The notes beneath the pieces were generated by a model, which saw only the letters and a program-made list of their open reading frames with translations, was not told the DNA's origin and made no database searches. From Ricordea florida (taxonomy: Eukaryota > Cnidaria > Anthozoa > Corallimorpharia > Ricordeidae), in contig OX453275.1 of NCBI GenBank assembly GCA_949710005.1, positions 29,198,718 to 29,262,717 of the forward strand: DNA of 64,000 bases, in the 5' to 3' direction. This document shows, one piece after another, positions 46,610-59,700 of this stretch. A program made the position numbers and the translations under genes. The stretch's first letter is position 1. Each line of letters opens with the position of its first letter.

Positions 46610-49020
46610 GTTGGTAGTGAAACGAGCCACGCAGTCACTCGCAACGTCATGGCTAATATCCAGACCTCTATCGTCAGTTGAAAGATCGCGCCGAATGCCA
46701 GCAGTCCATACACAAGATGCAGAGTTTAATTAGCAACATTAGAAAACTCAGAAGCCTCTGTATAAAAAGAATCATGCAGATTGAGAAGGGTTTTTCTCCG
46801 ATAAATTTAATTTCTTTTTTAATTTTGCTGTAAAATATGTTTTTAAAGGACTCCGGAGGTTTTAAAAAATCAAACAGTTTGTGTAGCATTGTTGCTTCCT
46901 ATAGTTTTCTCAGATTAATCTGACGTCGATGAAATTCAGATTATTTGTTTCGAGGGTATTACTGTGGCTCACAAATGTCGTGCAAAACCACATTCCTTTT
47001 GCCATTTAGTGACTTTTTGGGCGACTTGTTTTAGGGGCGTTTTCGCGGCATTTTAGCAACGCTTTAGCGATATTTTGGCAACTTTTTAGCGACTTTTTAA
47101 ATAGCGGTTTTTCGCGAATTTTCAAACGACTTTTAAAGCGACCTTTCAGCAACTTTCTTGACTCTTTTTCAGCGACTTTTCAAGCAACTTTTTACAGACT
47201 TTTTAGTGTCTTTTGTAGCGACTTTTTTTTAGCGAATTTTGTAGCATGGATTTTTGCGGCCACAAAGTATGATAATGTCTGGCTATAAATGGCTCTTTTG
47301 ATATATATGCCTGTTTACGTTGAACCATGACAAAAAGTCCCTTAAAGAAGTCACCACAAGAGTCGCCAAGAAGTCGCCAAAAAGACAAAAGTCGCTAAGA
47401 GATTCGCTACAAAAGTTGCTAAAAAGTCGCTAAAAGAAGTCACCACAAAAGTCGCCAAAAAGTCGCTAAAAAGACAAAAGTCGCTAAGAAATTCGCTACA
47501 AAAGTTGCTAAAAAGTCGTTTAAATAGGAAAAGAAACGCGTTGTTTTGCACGGCATTTTTGAACCACTGTAAAATTAAATTCTCGCAAAGAAAAAGTTTT
47601 CTTGAAAATGAAGCACGTGAAATTTCATACCCTGCCATTTAAATCACGTGTCAAGTCCAGCTGTAAGCACAATTCGACAGTGTCGTGTAGTAATCTAGTA
47701 CAGCTCTACTTTTATTGCGAAGGAACATGCCAGCCCATCCCCAGTTTTCCTTTCTTTTGTTTCTTACGTGAAACTATCGCCATGGAAAAATATCATTCGA
47801 CTGTACTGTTTTAAACGCAGATCAGCATTTTGAGAATTTTCGTGAAATTTTATTACCCGACAATAGGAGCTCATTACCCGGACCGGGTGATGGGCTTCTG
47901 CCGACAATGAATGCATATTTTGGACAAGTCGCGAAATTTAAATCTGACGAAATATGCCTGTTCCATTTTTCCTCAAAAATAAGTAATAAAAAGCTTTATA
48001 TTACATCCTGGGGTTTTCTTACTATTCTTGTAACTCAATGATTTAGCAAGTCAAAGTGATTAGTTTTCTATTTTCCCATTTACTTTCACACAGGACTGTC
48101 GCTCAACTTGTCAAAACTGCTCCACCATTGATGGATTAATGGATGTTTTCCTCCATTAAGCAATTTTCTAACTCAAAAGTTATTGAGGAAACAATAACAA
48201 TAGTAAGTAGGTAGGTTAGTAAGAGACTTTTGAGGAGAAAGACATGTGACAGTAAAATAAATTAGAGCAGGCCCCTGATTAGAGATAAATTTGAGGCCGT
48301 CTGACGATAAATACTAAAAACACACCATGGCTACAGTAGAATAGTAAACTTAAAGTTTCGAATGAAAAGTGCCTAAACGAGAGAGTAAAATTAAAATCAG
48401 ATTAAGTCGTTTGTGTTCATAATAAAACTGTAAAACTGTAAAAAATGTTAAGATAAATCTAAAATAATAACAACGGTAAAAGTAACTGAATTTTCGACCG
48501 CCTTGTTCTTGAGGAGTCATTTCAGGGATATTTTTACCGTTTTTAATAACTTACACCTGTTTCAATATTTTTTAACAACTTGATTAAAGAAAGTAGTTGT
48601 GGTGTTTAGATCGGAGTAACGCGTTCATTAGGCGGGCCTATCGTTTTAACTACACAAACAAGGTCATTTTTACATCTGATCAGATGTATCTGGTAAGTAA
48701 GGAAAAACGGAGTGGTCTCTTCGACAGAATCGTTAGTGGCACTTATCATGTGTTGCGTGACCTGTTTCCATGTAAACGTAACTGGGCTCTTAAAAGACAG
48801 AGGCTATGACTTCATGGTCCGTAAATGGTTTTAACGCACTTTTTAAATATCTTTATTTCTTAACATCTAACAACTTCATTTCTGTTATTTTTTCATAATA
48901 TGTTTTTTTTATCCTAGTTCAGGGTTGATCGTAAAGCCACTCACATGTTATGTCTAATCTGTTAAATGATTAATAAAGACGTTTCAACTAAGACTGCGGT
49001 CCATGCCTGGGTTTTGGTTG

Positions 49021-49950
49021 TCAGTCTTTTTCGGTTCTTAATAGCTTCCTTACAGCAGCTAACATCGCTCGACGAACATTTCTCATTTTCCAACAATAGA
49101 TTATCGGATTCAAAGAGGAATTTAAGAACAACAGAGTTTGTGTGTAGTAAAACAATGTTCTTCTTGTAACAGTTGGACCGTACAGTGTTATTGCTGTCAT
49201 ACTGCAAGAATGTGGAAGATAGCAAACTAACAACAGAAGGTAAACATAGAACGCGCTAATCGCCGCTGACTTCTTGGCTCCTGGAGTTTGAGCCCGCATT
49301 TCTCTGCCTTGAGCACGTGCTACGAGTTTTTCTTGTCTTGTTATGGCCTTTCTATGGCGCCTCACAACAAAATAAATTTTAAGGTATATCAGTGATGTAG
49401 CTGTGAGGCAAATTAAGCCGGCAACACCATATGCCAGTACTATGATATCCGTGTCCAGCCATATCAAAGTCAGTTGTGATAACACACTCGTGGACCAAAT
49501 AGCTGCAACTGCTATACCAACCCGCTTTTGAGTTACAAAATGACGGTACCTAAGGTGAAAATGAACAGCCATTAGCCTGTCCACGCCAATGGCTAAGTCA
49601 TTTAAAAACGAAGCTGATGAAAGTATAGCTACAATAAGAATGAAAGCTGATGTAGTTGAACATCGTGGGTAACTGTATTTTCCTGCCAGTGTTTTCACAA
49701 TTAATGCAATGTACAAAGGTTGGCCTAACAACCCTACGGCAAGATCGGACACCGTCAGGCTGAGGAGCAAAGTTTTTAAGGGCTTTGATAATGTTGCAGC
49801 CTTTCTTAAACCATATATTGTCAAACTGTTAGCTGTGATGGTGGTAAAACACAACACTCCGTTAACGCAGCAGTTAACAATAAGCGTTGAACGTAGATGT
49901 TCAGTCTCCGAGAAATGTTGAAGCGATTTGTTGCATAGTGGAGTTGCCAT
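49021..49950 (-). CDS. Rhodopsin-family (class A) GPCR, paralogue 2, intronless
   Basis: 309 residues, complete, single exon, with the same key motifs as 43810-44736 (N41, D69, VDRLMAV, CYLPHSC, NPIIY). Differences from paralogue 1 are few: P21S, L to P just before the TM3 Cys, V to I in TM3, three changes in TM4 (RVGTAIVAIW to RVGIAVAAIW), and an added Arg in the third intracellular loop (REMRAQTPG). Both reading frames are intact, so the duplicate is either young or under constraint. The third-loop insertion and TM4 changes could alter G-protein coupling, but this is only inference. Confidence 0.95.
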   Translation of the reverse strand: MATPLCNKSLQHFSETEHLRSTLIVNCCVNGVLCFTTITANSLTIYGLRKAATLSKPLKTLLLSLTVSDLAVGLLGQPLYIALIVKTLAGKYSYPRCSTTSAFILIVAILSSASFLNDLAIGVDRLMAVHFHLRYRHFVTQKRVGIAVAAIWSTSVLSQLTLIWLDTDIIVLAYGVAGLICLTATSLIYLKIYFVVRRHRKAITRQEKLVARAQGREMRAQTPGAKKSAAISAFYVYLLLLVCYLPHSCSMTAITLYGPTVTRRTLFYYTQTLLFLNSSLNPIIYCWKMRNVRRAMLAAVRKLLRTEKD

Positions 49951-51489
49951 CTTCAGTTCAAAGAGTTCACCGAATCGGGTCTCAGTTGAGTTGAATTGAG
50001 TTTCGAGTTAACAGGTTATGGAAACCGCTTAATACTCGCCTTGGTACAAAGGATGCGCAGTGTGAATTTAAAACGTACTTATGATATACCTTTTGTGGAT
50101 ATATTAAATTCCACTCTTGTTTGTCCGAGCTGTGACTCAGTTATGGAATCTTCATACAAACGCAGTTGCCCTTGAAGTGTCAAAGGCCTTAATAGGTCGT
50201 TTCTCTGGGTAAGCAAGTGCGTCGACAACGGCTGTGGTTTTACGCGGTGACAGGTAAAAAAAACCATGAAGCGCTACTGAATTTGAGATATTCGACTTGA
50301 GGTTATGCAATCAGCGAGGCTTACTAAAGATACTGCTTGATTGACCGGTGTGACTGAATTTCCCTTTTCCATTAGTTTGACAGAATTTGAGCGGAAGCGC
50401 CAGTGACGTCAGGATGATTGAAGGTCCTCGTGCCCTTAAATGATCTTTCCTGAATGTTGCTGTCTCCTTTTTGACCACGACGTCATAGTAAAAAGGTTTT
50501 TTTTAAGTCTGACGAGACCCGACAAAACAGAAATCCCTTGCAGCTAGATTTCGATTTGGACTTAGCAATAGCAATTATAATTTTGTCTCTTCGTATGTAG
50601 GGAATAGATTACCTCAATGCCAAAACTTGTATCTAACGAGAGATCAACATGCGTTGATAAATTGGAACGCTGGTAACAGAGAGATCTCCATTGATATGCC
50701 GCAATTTTGCCATAAGGTCGGTGCCAATGTAAGTGTCTTATACTCAAAATCAGATATGATTTTGGAGAATATTAGACGAGTTAGGTGTCCAGTGGTCCCC
50801 AGCGTTACGGATAGAACTGACAACTAATGGTGAAATATCTTGCCGGCCTTGCTGGAAATTTTTGTAGCTTTTCGCGAAATTCTCTCAACAGGTACTCAGT
50901 GAAATTGGTCGTGTTTAGACTCACGTCGGAGTTGTCCACAGAACTTGGAAATTAAACTTTAAATTTATTTTTTAAAACAGGAAAACGAAGGAATTACAAA
51001 CAAACACAGAACACGCACATATATTTAAGCGTGATTATATAGCTTTTCCGTGCTTTTGTAGAGGGAGGACCAGAGCGGGCATACATGTTCAAATCTCTCT
51101 GAACACACTCTCTCTTATATATATAACGCGCTCCGTTCACGCCTTTCTGTTTTAACTAGGGCGTGTTTGGGATGCGTGTTTTATATGCTTGCATGATCAT
51201 GAAATATGGGTAATAATTGGTCTAGCGGTGAGTAAATAGAGCATTTATAGACCAAGAAAGTCGATCCTGGTCCATTTATGTACTGCACAAGGGCAATAAC
51301 TAACCATGTCGACTGAATGAGCACTATCAAGAGGCTCATTACCCTGGCACTATCAATATATAAAATCTATTATATGCCTAATATATAATGCAAGAAACGA
51401 AACATTTATAATTCAGAGAAGCACGCGGGAACCGCTAGTCCAGCCAATCATAATACAGGATTTGATCGGAGTAATTTTGAACCACAAGA

Positions 51490-51730
51490 AACTGGGTAAA
51501 TCAAACGAGTTGATTAAGTAAGTTATACCACCGTAAGGTAAAAGGGAGGTGCTGACGTTTCGAGCGTTAGCCCTTCGTCGGAGCGAATGTCTAACGCTCG
51601 AAACGTCAGCACCTCCCTTTTACCTTACGGTGGTATAACTTACTTAATCAACTCGTTTGATTTACCCAGTTTGTTGTGTTTCAATTTCCCACCGACGCAG
51701 TACCAGTTTCTTTAGAAACTATCCCCACAA
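51490..51730. repeat. Palindrome family A, copy 2, with tail
   Basis: Arms 51490-51583 and 51590-51671 match the 9361-9550 element nearly base for base (GGGTAAATCAAACGAGTTGA, TATACCACCGTAAGGTAAAA, CTGACGTTTCGAGCGTTAGC), but the right arm has lost the ACGAAGGGC part of its centre. The GTTTCAATTTCCCACCGACG...TATCCCCACAATA tail is shared too. Confidence 0.9.
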
Positions 51731-53003
51731 TATTTGAGTAATTTTGGTCCGGGTTAGGGAGGGAGTGTTGCTTTACGTGGGGATGTACCGCTGGGGCCCT
51801 GGAACCCTTAGCCTGTAGCAGAACTATTTAAGCTTATTTTGCCCCCCCCCCTCCACATCCTTCACAGCGGTATATGCCTATATAGTCAATATGTGACAGT
51901 ACACCCCCCCCCCCACCTCAAGGAATCTGGTCTTGCGAAGCTAGTCATATAATATATTTGTCATTTGATTTATTTCCGCAAAATAACGTGATTTGTCAGT
52001 GTTGCGCGGCACGCAGCTCCAGTGCAACACCCGGTATCATTGGTCAATCGAAACAACAGAACACATTCATCTTATGAGGCAACGCCACTAACCCTGAAAA
52101 CAAACTGAGCCGAAATTAAAGGTTATAACGATCTGCAAGATATTCCGCATCGTCTCACAAAGGGCTATCGCCTCTCTTTTACCATAGTTAGTAGTAGTCC
52201 GCTCTACTAACTATGCTTTTACCTTGCTGTGCTACAAATTAAATCAGGAGCGATTCGCTCCCGAATACATTCATTAGCAACTCATATTATGCACCCATTT
52301 ATTCGTGTATTTTCATTCCTCACCCAAGCAACAACAGTTTCTTTAGGAACTAACGCCATTCATTACTTACTAAGATCCTTCAGCTCCTTTTTTATTGAGT
52401 CAAGCGATAAGAAAGTCATTCAACGGGAAGTTCATCCCTATAATTTTCATCCGGTGCATAAACCAAGAAGGTTGTAGGTAGTGGTTTCCGCTAAAATTCC
52501 GAAATAAACTGTAGAAAAGAAGTTGGTGCGTGAAGATATTGAAATGAAGACTTTTCATGTTGCTGATCCAGCAAAATTTGGAGGGTGTACTGGAATAGGC
52601 ACTAAAACTGAGTTTTCTCATTGGTGCCTTGAGCATCACTGGATTAGCCCTGTTGATCTTGAATGAGGTCATTATTTGCCTTTATTACTTGGCTCTGACT
52701 CACAAGGACTGTGAACTACCAAATATGAAGATCTAGACCGGCATCTAGACCGATCTTATTGTAACAGTTGTTCTCAAAACGTTACAAACAAAGAATATGA
52801 AAAAAATTAGCTTGTACCTGTTAACAACACTAAATGGAAGAATCAGTATCTCTTCACGGGGAACCAGGTAAAGAAAACGACCAAACGCTGGAAAATTTGA
52901 GTCATGTCGAGGAAGCTACGAGCAAAGATGAATGCGAGATTGAGAAATTTATATTTGTTCATTTAATTTCTTGTTTGGCAAAATAATAAACATCTTATTA
53001 CTA

Positions 53004-53112
53004 GGTCGGTCTGTAAGGGAGAATCTTCATGGACTTTGGTCGTCGGTACAGACCTCACTGCGTTCGGTCTGTACTGGCGACCTTGGTCAAGATTCTCCCA
53101 TACAGACCTCCC
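53004..53112. repeat. Short palindromic repeat
   Basis: AGGTCGGTCTGTAAGGGAGA and ATCTT...GACTTTGGTCG are mirrored by CGACCTTGGTCAAGATTCTC and CCATACAGACCTCCC, around GGTACAGACCTCACTGCGTT. No coding content. Confidence 0.75.
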
Positions 53113-53753
53113 GTTCGGTTAATCAGAACTAAATTTAACAATTAGAATCACGAGCTTGAGTTAAAATAGATTATTGTTGTTTCAAGCGCTGGCATCTCCT
53201 CAACTCGTTTCTTATCACGGTGGATGGTGAGTACTTTAGCCAATCAGATTCCTGAATAGTTGCAGGAGCTGGGAATATGCGGTTTCTGTTTTTAATTTTC
53301 TGTTTCGTTTCATTGTTTGTTTATGGCTCACAATCATTTGTATGCCATCGGCAAATCTGTTCCTTCAACTTCCTCATATTATTTCGCAAAGTTAATTTGG
53401 TTTCTTGACTTTATTCATGACAAAGGTATTGCCCTGCCCCTCCCCCACCGGGGGGAGTGCGCCCGGTCCTGAGCCGGCCGGGGGAATCTTGATGGCGAAA
53501 AAAACTACCCAGATTTAAGGAAGCTTGTTTTTTTAATTATTGTCTTTTTTTTCCTTTTGGTTCTGTCTCTTACTTTACCGTTTCACTTTTCTACCTTGGC
53601 GTGGGAGCATAGCACGGTGCATCTCTGTAAACATCTATCTCCACTCCCCTTGTCGAAAAAGATTAAACCGCAAATTTTGAGCCGTGAGAAAATATTATAT
53701 CACGCAGCGATCGCATGTTGAATTCGCGGACAAATCGAGTTTGAAACAGAAAA

Positions 53754-56700
53754 ATGGCCGTCACTGACGCTTTTGAAGGCCTTGCTGTGAGAGGAACTTG
53801 GCTTCACACAGCTGTATGTGTGCTTCTCTGGAGTTCATTTATGCCCTCACTTATTGCTCAGAGACACGGTGAGTCATCATCGCGGTAGGTACGTGAAATT
53901 TACAATTAAATTCAGGGATAGATTGTGGATTACATTTCTCATACCCTTTTTTCATCTGTCTGGCTTCCAATAACGTTCGATTATTGTTTATATCTACGAT
54001 AACTTTATAGACCGCTGCCATATTCATTGACACATCGATTCAGTTTTCGTGCTGTAAGCCAGATCACTTGCGGGATCTTATCGCTTTATAAATAAACAGG
54101 ACATTTCGGATTTTGAAGCCCTCTTAATTTGTACAGGTAAAATTCACGCCCATGTAGTTTGGCGAACTCGGATTTTGGTGTTATCGCTTTCAGTTGTAGC
54201 TCTAGAGGCTGTTAGCATACTCGTAATTCGTCGAGTTTGAGGGCTCTGACGGCATGATTCATCTTGTAACTTTAGCTATTATAAACTTAAATATGACTGG
54301 TGGCTTTGAGTTTATCACGTGTTATATAATGTAGATGATGAAAAATGAACCGAGTCGAAACTGTGGTTTGCCGTCGACATTTTATATCTGTGCCAATATT
54401 GACAATGGCCGCGATTTTTTTTTTTTTTCGTTTTTATATACTGAAGCGTAGTCGAGGTACTCAACCTTACCAAACAAGCATGGTCAATAAACGATTCATT
54501 ATATGGCCGTTTTGGTTTGTTTTGTTTTGCGCGATAACGTGGGAAATCCCGAGCGGAAAAGATAGGGCCATCTACTACATAGCAAATATAATACTCAGTT
54601 TAATCTGCAACATGTTTGGGAATGATTTCCGCACAGGTCCCTACTTTATTATGCATGCTGTAGCCATATTGTTTCATTCTGCAATAACAAAAAATGTTTA
54701 CATGTGAACAATTCATTTGGTGCATGCATAATGAAGTAGGGACCGGTGCGGAAATCTTGCCCATGTTTGCCCTTCAGACATGTAGTTAATTTAACAAAGG
54801 ATATAACAGATGTACCGGAAATTGACAACTGATTTGAAATTAACTAATGATTTGAGGTTGACTGTACACCATCTGAGCTGACTTCTCAATGACTTTTTTG
54901 AGCTGGTGACAATGCTCAAAAGAGTTGAAGAGTATACTGTACCTCTACTGTACCATGGTACATAATAATGAAAACTTGTTGGCAGCAGCTGGGATTTTGA
55001 ATTTTCCTAAACGACCTAAACTGAAACATGGGGCGCTTTCCATTCAACCCAAAATTCCGGTAATTTCGGTTGTACATCAAATGGAACGGACCATTTCGGT
55101 TTGGTCCGACCCGAATATTCGGGACCATTGACCGGTCGGAATTTTCGTTGAATTTAAAACGTCTTAGATCGCACTGTATTAGAGAATTGTGGAAGTAGAG
55201 AATGGCTAGTCTGGCTGAGTAATCAGTCTGAGATTCTGGGTCAGTGTGTAACATGATCATTAGATTATCATAATTTCATCAGATAGTACAGTTATTGTCT
55301 AGGGGATTTTATGTAGCTGATACTTCTTTTTGATAATTTAAAATCTACTAGACTCCACTTTAATACTCCCCCTCTTCAGTGTCAGTGCAAAGATATTGGA
55401 TATTCTTGTAATGTTGTCATCACATAAGAGTCAACACATGTTAGAAATTTATGTTGATGATGTCACAATTAACCCTTACAAGCTTTACATACTTTCTCAT
55501 GGGTGCTTCAGGGATGTACATATAGGCAGGAGCGAATCACGCCCCTCATTCAGTCATTTGCTCCTGGTATAGGTATGTTTTAGTAATCATATATTTTACA
55601 AAACTTCATTGCTCGCCATTCAGGCTGTTCTATACCCCTTGGTATGGAACACAGACATATCACAGACTCCCAGTTACGTTCTTTAACTCATGATAGTGGA
55701 TGGGATGCCCCTGAAGGAAGACTGAATAACAAGAGAAGGGCCTGGTGCAGTGATGATAACAAGGCTAGAAGTGAATATTTTGAAGTTGATTTACAAAAGA
55801 TAAGGCATGTGTCTCGCATAGCTACTCAGGGAGTGAGGCACCTTTTAATTAGCTACTTTGTCAGATTATTTGTTATCAAGTACAGCTATGATGGCACATC
55901 CTGGTTTTCATATGGAGATAATCGAGGAGTTGAAAAGGTAACCAGTTGTAAGTAAATTGATTTCATTATTAGATCTTGTGTGACGGAAGTCACGCTACTC
56001 TCTTTCATGAACTTTGATATGAGTAATTAATTACTAACTGCTGATCTCGTGATTCATGCATGATACCTAAAAGACCAATTCATTCGCTACATCTCAGTTA
56101 GGACTAACAGAGCTTTCATTCCCGTTTCGGAGTTTTTCTCATTTTCTTACGACAGAGCGCTATCGCCAACATCCTCAGAAGAGAACAGCGTAAGTTCCTT
56201 GTTTTTGGTCCCATTTTTTCTATTCACATTGATTGTATTCAATTGTACCTTTGATCATTTTGATTGTAGTTTTTTACCACGTGTGACGAGAGCTATTATT
56301 AAACGAATCGATGTTAGAATCGTTGCACTGTGTGGTTAAACGGCGTACCTTCACCCAACACTAAGGCAGCTGTCGGAGTGAGGAACGCGACATCTTGAAT
56401 TGACTAGACATAATATTATTAACTGCAGCCCCAACTTTTGGAAGTCGTGCTGTGTTCTTGATAATAATATTGATAACATTTAAGCTTTAATCAGGTTTTT
56501 TATAAGAGTTGTTGATGTGTTGTATTGTTGTATATGAGCCTGAAATAAATTATTGAGACTGATGGTGTAATTCCCTATTATCATGAAATGTTATCTTACC
56601 TGATACTTTCAAACTTCCTTTGGCTCAAGGGAAAAATTTTTGGATGGCTACCCCCAACTTTGTTCCCAGAGTTTCTCCTCTGCCCCCTACTGGGAAGCAA

Positions 56701-59700
56701 GAGAATAAGGGAGAAAGGAGAGACCCTGGGAATGATTTGGGCAGGTCCAACAGCCATTGTTTAAGTATGTAGCTATGATTTGCGCAACCTTAGCTGTATT
56801 CCCAGAACCAGAAAACTCATTTGCACAAGGATTTCCCAGAACCCTATTGCTTATCCCAATATAATAAGCCAATCAGATCGCTCAAAATGTTAAGGCTGCC
56901 AACTTGGTATATACTAAAATTACGTATCTTAATTTATTATTACCACTTAGGAATTCTAACAAATTTCAGGAAATGTCAAGTTTTTATCTAGTTTGGTGTC
57001 TTTTTATTGACAGTGGATAACATTTTTTCTTGAACTCTTCCTGCTGATAGATTTTCACTGGGAATAGAGATGCTAACACTCAGAAGATAAACAACTTTAG
57101 AAGTACCTTTGTCACTAGATACCTCCGCATTTTCCCATTGACCTACGAGAAAGATATGTGTCTCAGAGTTGAGTTGTATGGCTGTGATAACTACAAAGGT
57201 AATGATTTAAGTGTTTTTATTAGTAGTTAAATACAATAATAGTAATGGTGATAGTGATACCAACGATAATTAACGTATTTAGGATACATAGTGACATCCT
57301 GCAATATGTCAGCCAGTGTTATAGCAATGTAGTATTATACAATCATGTAAAAGGTGTTTAAATGTATCTAGTAAAATCAGGATGTAGAATAAATGTTAAC
57401 TATAGTCAACTGTTGAGCATTTGTTTTGATATATATATTATTCAAACATTAAATGCTGATAAGCTATTTTGAGCCATTCTTTAGTAGAAATTTGTAAATC
57501 TACCAAATATTAATTTAATCTGTTGTTCTAATGTGCATTATAATGCAATTAAGTCCAGATAGATGAGAGTAAATCAGTCTATATTAATTGGTATTTGCTG
57601 TTGATAGCCAAAGTTGTTAGGGCTTTTGAAGCTATTTATAATGATTTATTTTATATTAATGTTTAAATAATCTTAGTTCGTCTTTAATTTTAGCCTTTAT
57701 AACTATATTGTCATTGGTAATTTGACTAGTCTAATTTTTCAGATGACTGCTCGAGTTACATCCAAAGTTCAACAGGATTTATCAGTAGCCCAGGCTACCC
57801 AATCAGCTATCCTTCCAGTGTTGACTGCACATGGATCATTTCAGCAACTCTTGGAAATGCTGGAAAAAAACTTGCACTTTTGTTCCTTCAATTTGATGTT
57901 GCTAGTGGCTTGGACCTGCAGAGCTGTAACACAGATTATGTTTATGTGCAGAATGGACACTCAGATCACTCCAGTCAAATTGGGGGAAAATACTGTAATT
58001 CATATCAACAACAAACACCAATAGTAATAACAGCTGAGGAAAACACAGTAAGAATAAACTTTCACTCAGATGGCAGCAGCAACACCCACAAAGGATTCTT
58101 GCTTCAGTATGTGGCCATCACACCAGGTAATTATTCATAATAATTAACTCACTAAGGAGGAAAGCTTTCAAGGTTGAACACTGTATGCTTATTTCTTGAA
58201 GTGTATTTTTATCAAAATGGAATCAAACATTCATTCAAAGTAATTAGTAATCTTTGTTTCATATGTATATATATAGTGCGCTGCATGCAGTTTTCAGTAA
58301 CACTGTTTAAATTCCCCCTATAAGCTAGTAGTCAATTCTTCATATTCAAAATGTGATTTAATTCTTCTGTAAAATAAAGTGAAAAATAAATACAGCCTAA
58401 AATGTAGTTAGTATGGTTGTTATTCAGAAAAATAAATCACTTTGAATAAATTAATAGGTAAATGTTTTGCTAAAACAGAGATTACCAATTGCTTTGAATG
58501 AATGTTCAATCCCATAAACAATTGATTTTAGACCTAATTTTCAATGATATAACTTGTGCTATATGGTGTTTCAGTCATTATGTTTAATTTGTCGCTGAGT
58601 ATCTTAGTAGAAACCAACTTGTATATTATCGCAAATCCTGCACTCTGATTGGCTAGCATATTCAGTATCTATTCTGGGAGACATAGTGAGAAGTAAATAT
58701 TAGCTGGCTAATAGAAATTCTTTATCTCACAGTAATCATCATGAAAAAACTGATCAAAATGGTTGTGATCATAGAATTGAACTTAAAATAAATTATTGTT
58801 ACAGTCAGCTAACTATACCTGTATATGTTAATTTAAGTAACTTTAATAATGGTTTACAACTACCTGTTGTTGTTAATTGACATTATGTTACATTTATTTG
58901 GTATTGACATATTTATTTTTTCCATTAGGGACAGGTGATGTACTAACAGCAGCAGCTTGTGATGGCGACTCTTTGGTGCTAAATTGTTCCAATTCTGTTT
59001 TCTCTATAAACATTATATATGCCTTTTATGGATCATACCCATACAGCTGTGGTCAGATGTTCAGCAATGTCACATGTGAAGCATCTGATGCAAACAGCAC
59101 GATCTTAAGACAATGTCAGGAGCTAAAGATTTGTAAAATTTCTGCTAATGGACGTATGTTTGCTCATAACTGTCCTGCTAGCCCAGTACGTAGACGGTTG
59201 GAAGTGTTCTACCAGTGCACAAGTAAAAAAATAAGAAGTATGTTAAATTTAATTTTTTTTTAAATTGAGGGGCATTGGTTTTTGGATCAATTTCTGTCAT
59301 CTTTCGAAAAATAATTCATACAAACACTTTAGTACAGCTCCTCAAGTGATATATGGACCCTGTCACTGTTAGAATACATCAGTACTCAACCGTGACCTAG
59401 AGACAGTAGTGATATTAGACAAATTCATATTCAGCACCTTGGATACAAATTCTCCATTATTTTGTCCCATAGTAGGTAATTAAAAAGTCTCGTGAGAAGG
59501 GAGATGGGGTTGGTACACATAAATGTGAGTATGGTACTAGGAATAGGGGAGTATTATACTAGGGAGAGTTACAGGATTTAAGGCCTGGAATGTTGAATAT
59601 TAGTAAGATCAGTATACACAATTTTCCTTTGTTGTTTGCTGAGCGTATTAAGCTATTTTCTATGGTACTCAGCAAAGCCAATTCCTGTGAGACTGACAAG

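Larger units (their letters stand above)
46271..50140. repeat. Segmental duplication, copy B
   Basis: Starts abruptly at CTTGAGTCAAATAG (PDXDC1 exon 2), switches at about 46709 from the counterpart of 36341 to that of 40082, and ends near 50140 where copy A continues CACATAGCG. It thus lacks the 36.34-40.08 kb interval with the RPA-like gene, and lacks the MULE. Confidence 0.9.
49951..53753. other. Intergenic region between GPCR 2 and the lectin receptor
   Basis: Contains the end of duplication copy B (to 50140), a family A palindrome (51490-51730), two C-runs (51842-51851 and 51905-51914), a small inverted repeat at 52184-52215 (TACCATAGTTAGTAG / CTACTAACTATGCTTTTACC) and the palindrome at 53004-53112. 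An open frame at 50627-50827 (LTRDQHALINWNAGNREISI...) is unexplained. I see no gene. Confidence 0.5.

Noticed and set aside
53430-53500. CpG-island promoter of the lectin receptor
   Set aside because: Only a short GC-rich palindromic stretch (CCCCCACCGGGGGGAG, GAGCCGGCCGGGGG); too little to call, although the true promoter must lie between here and 53754.
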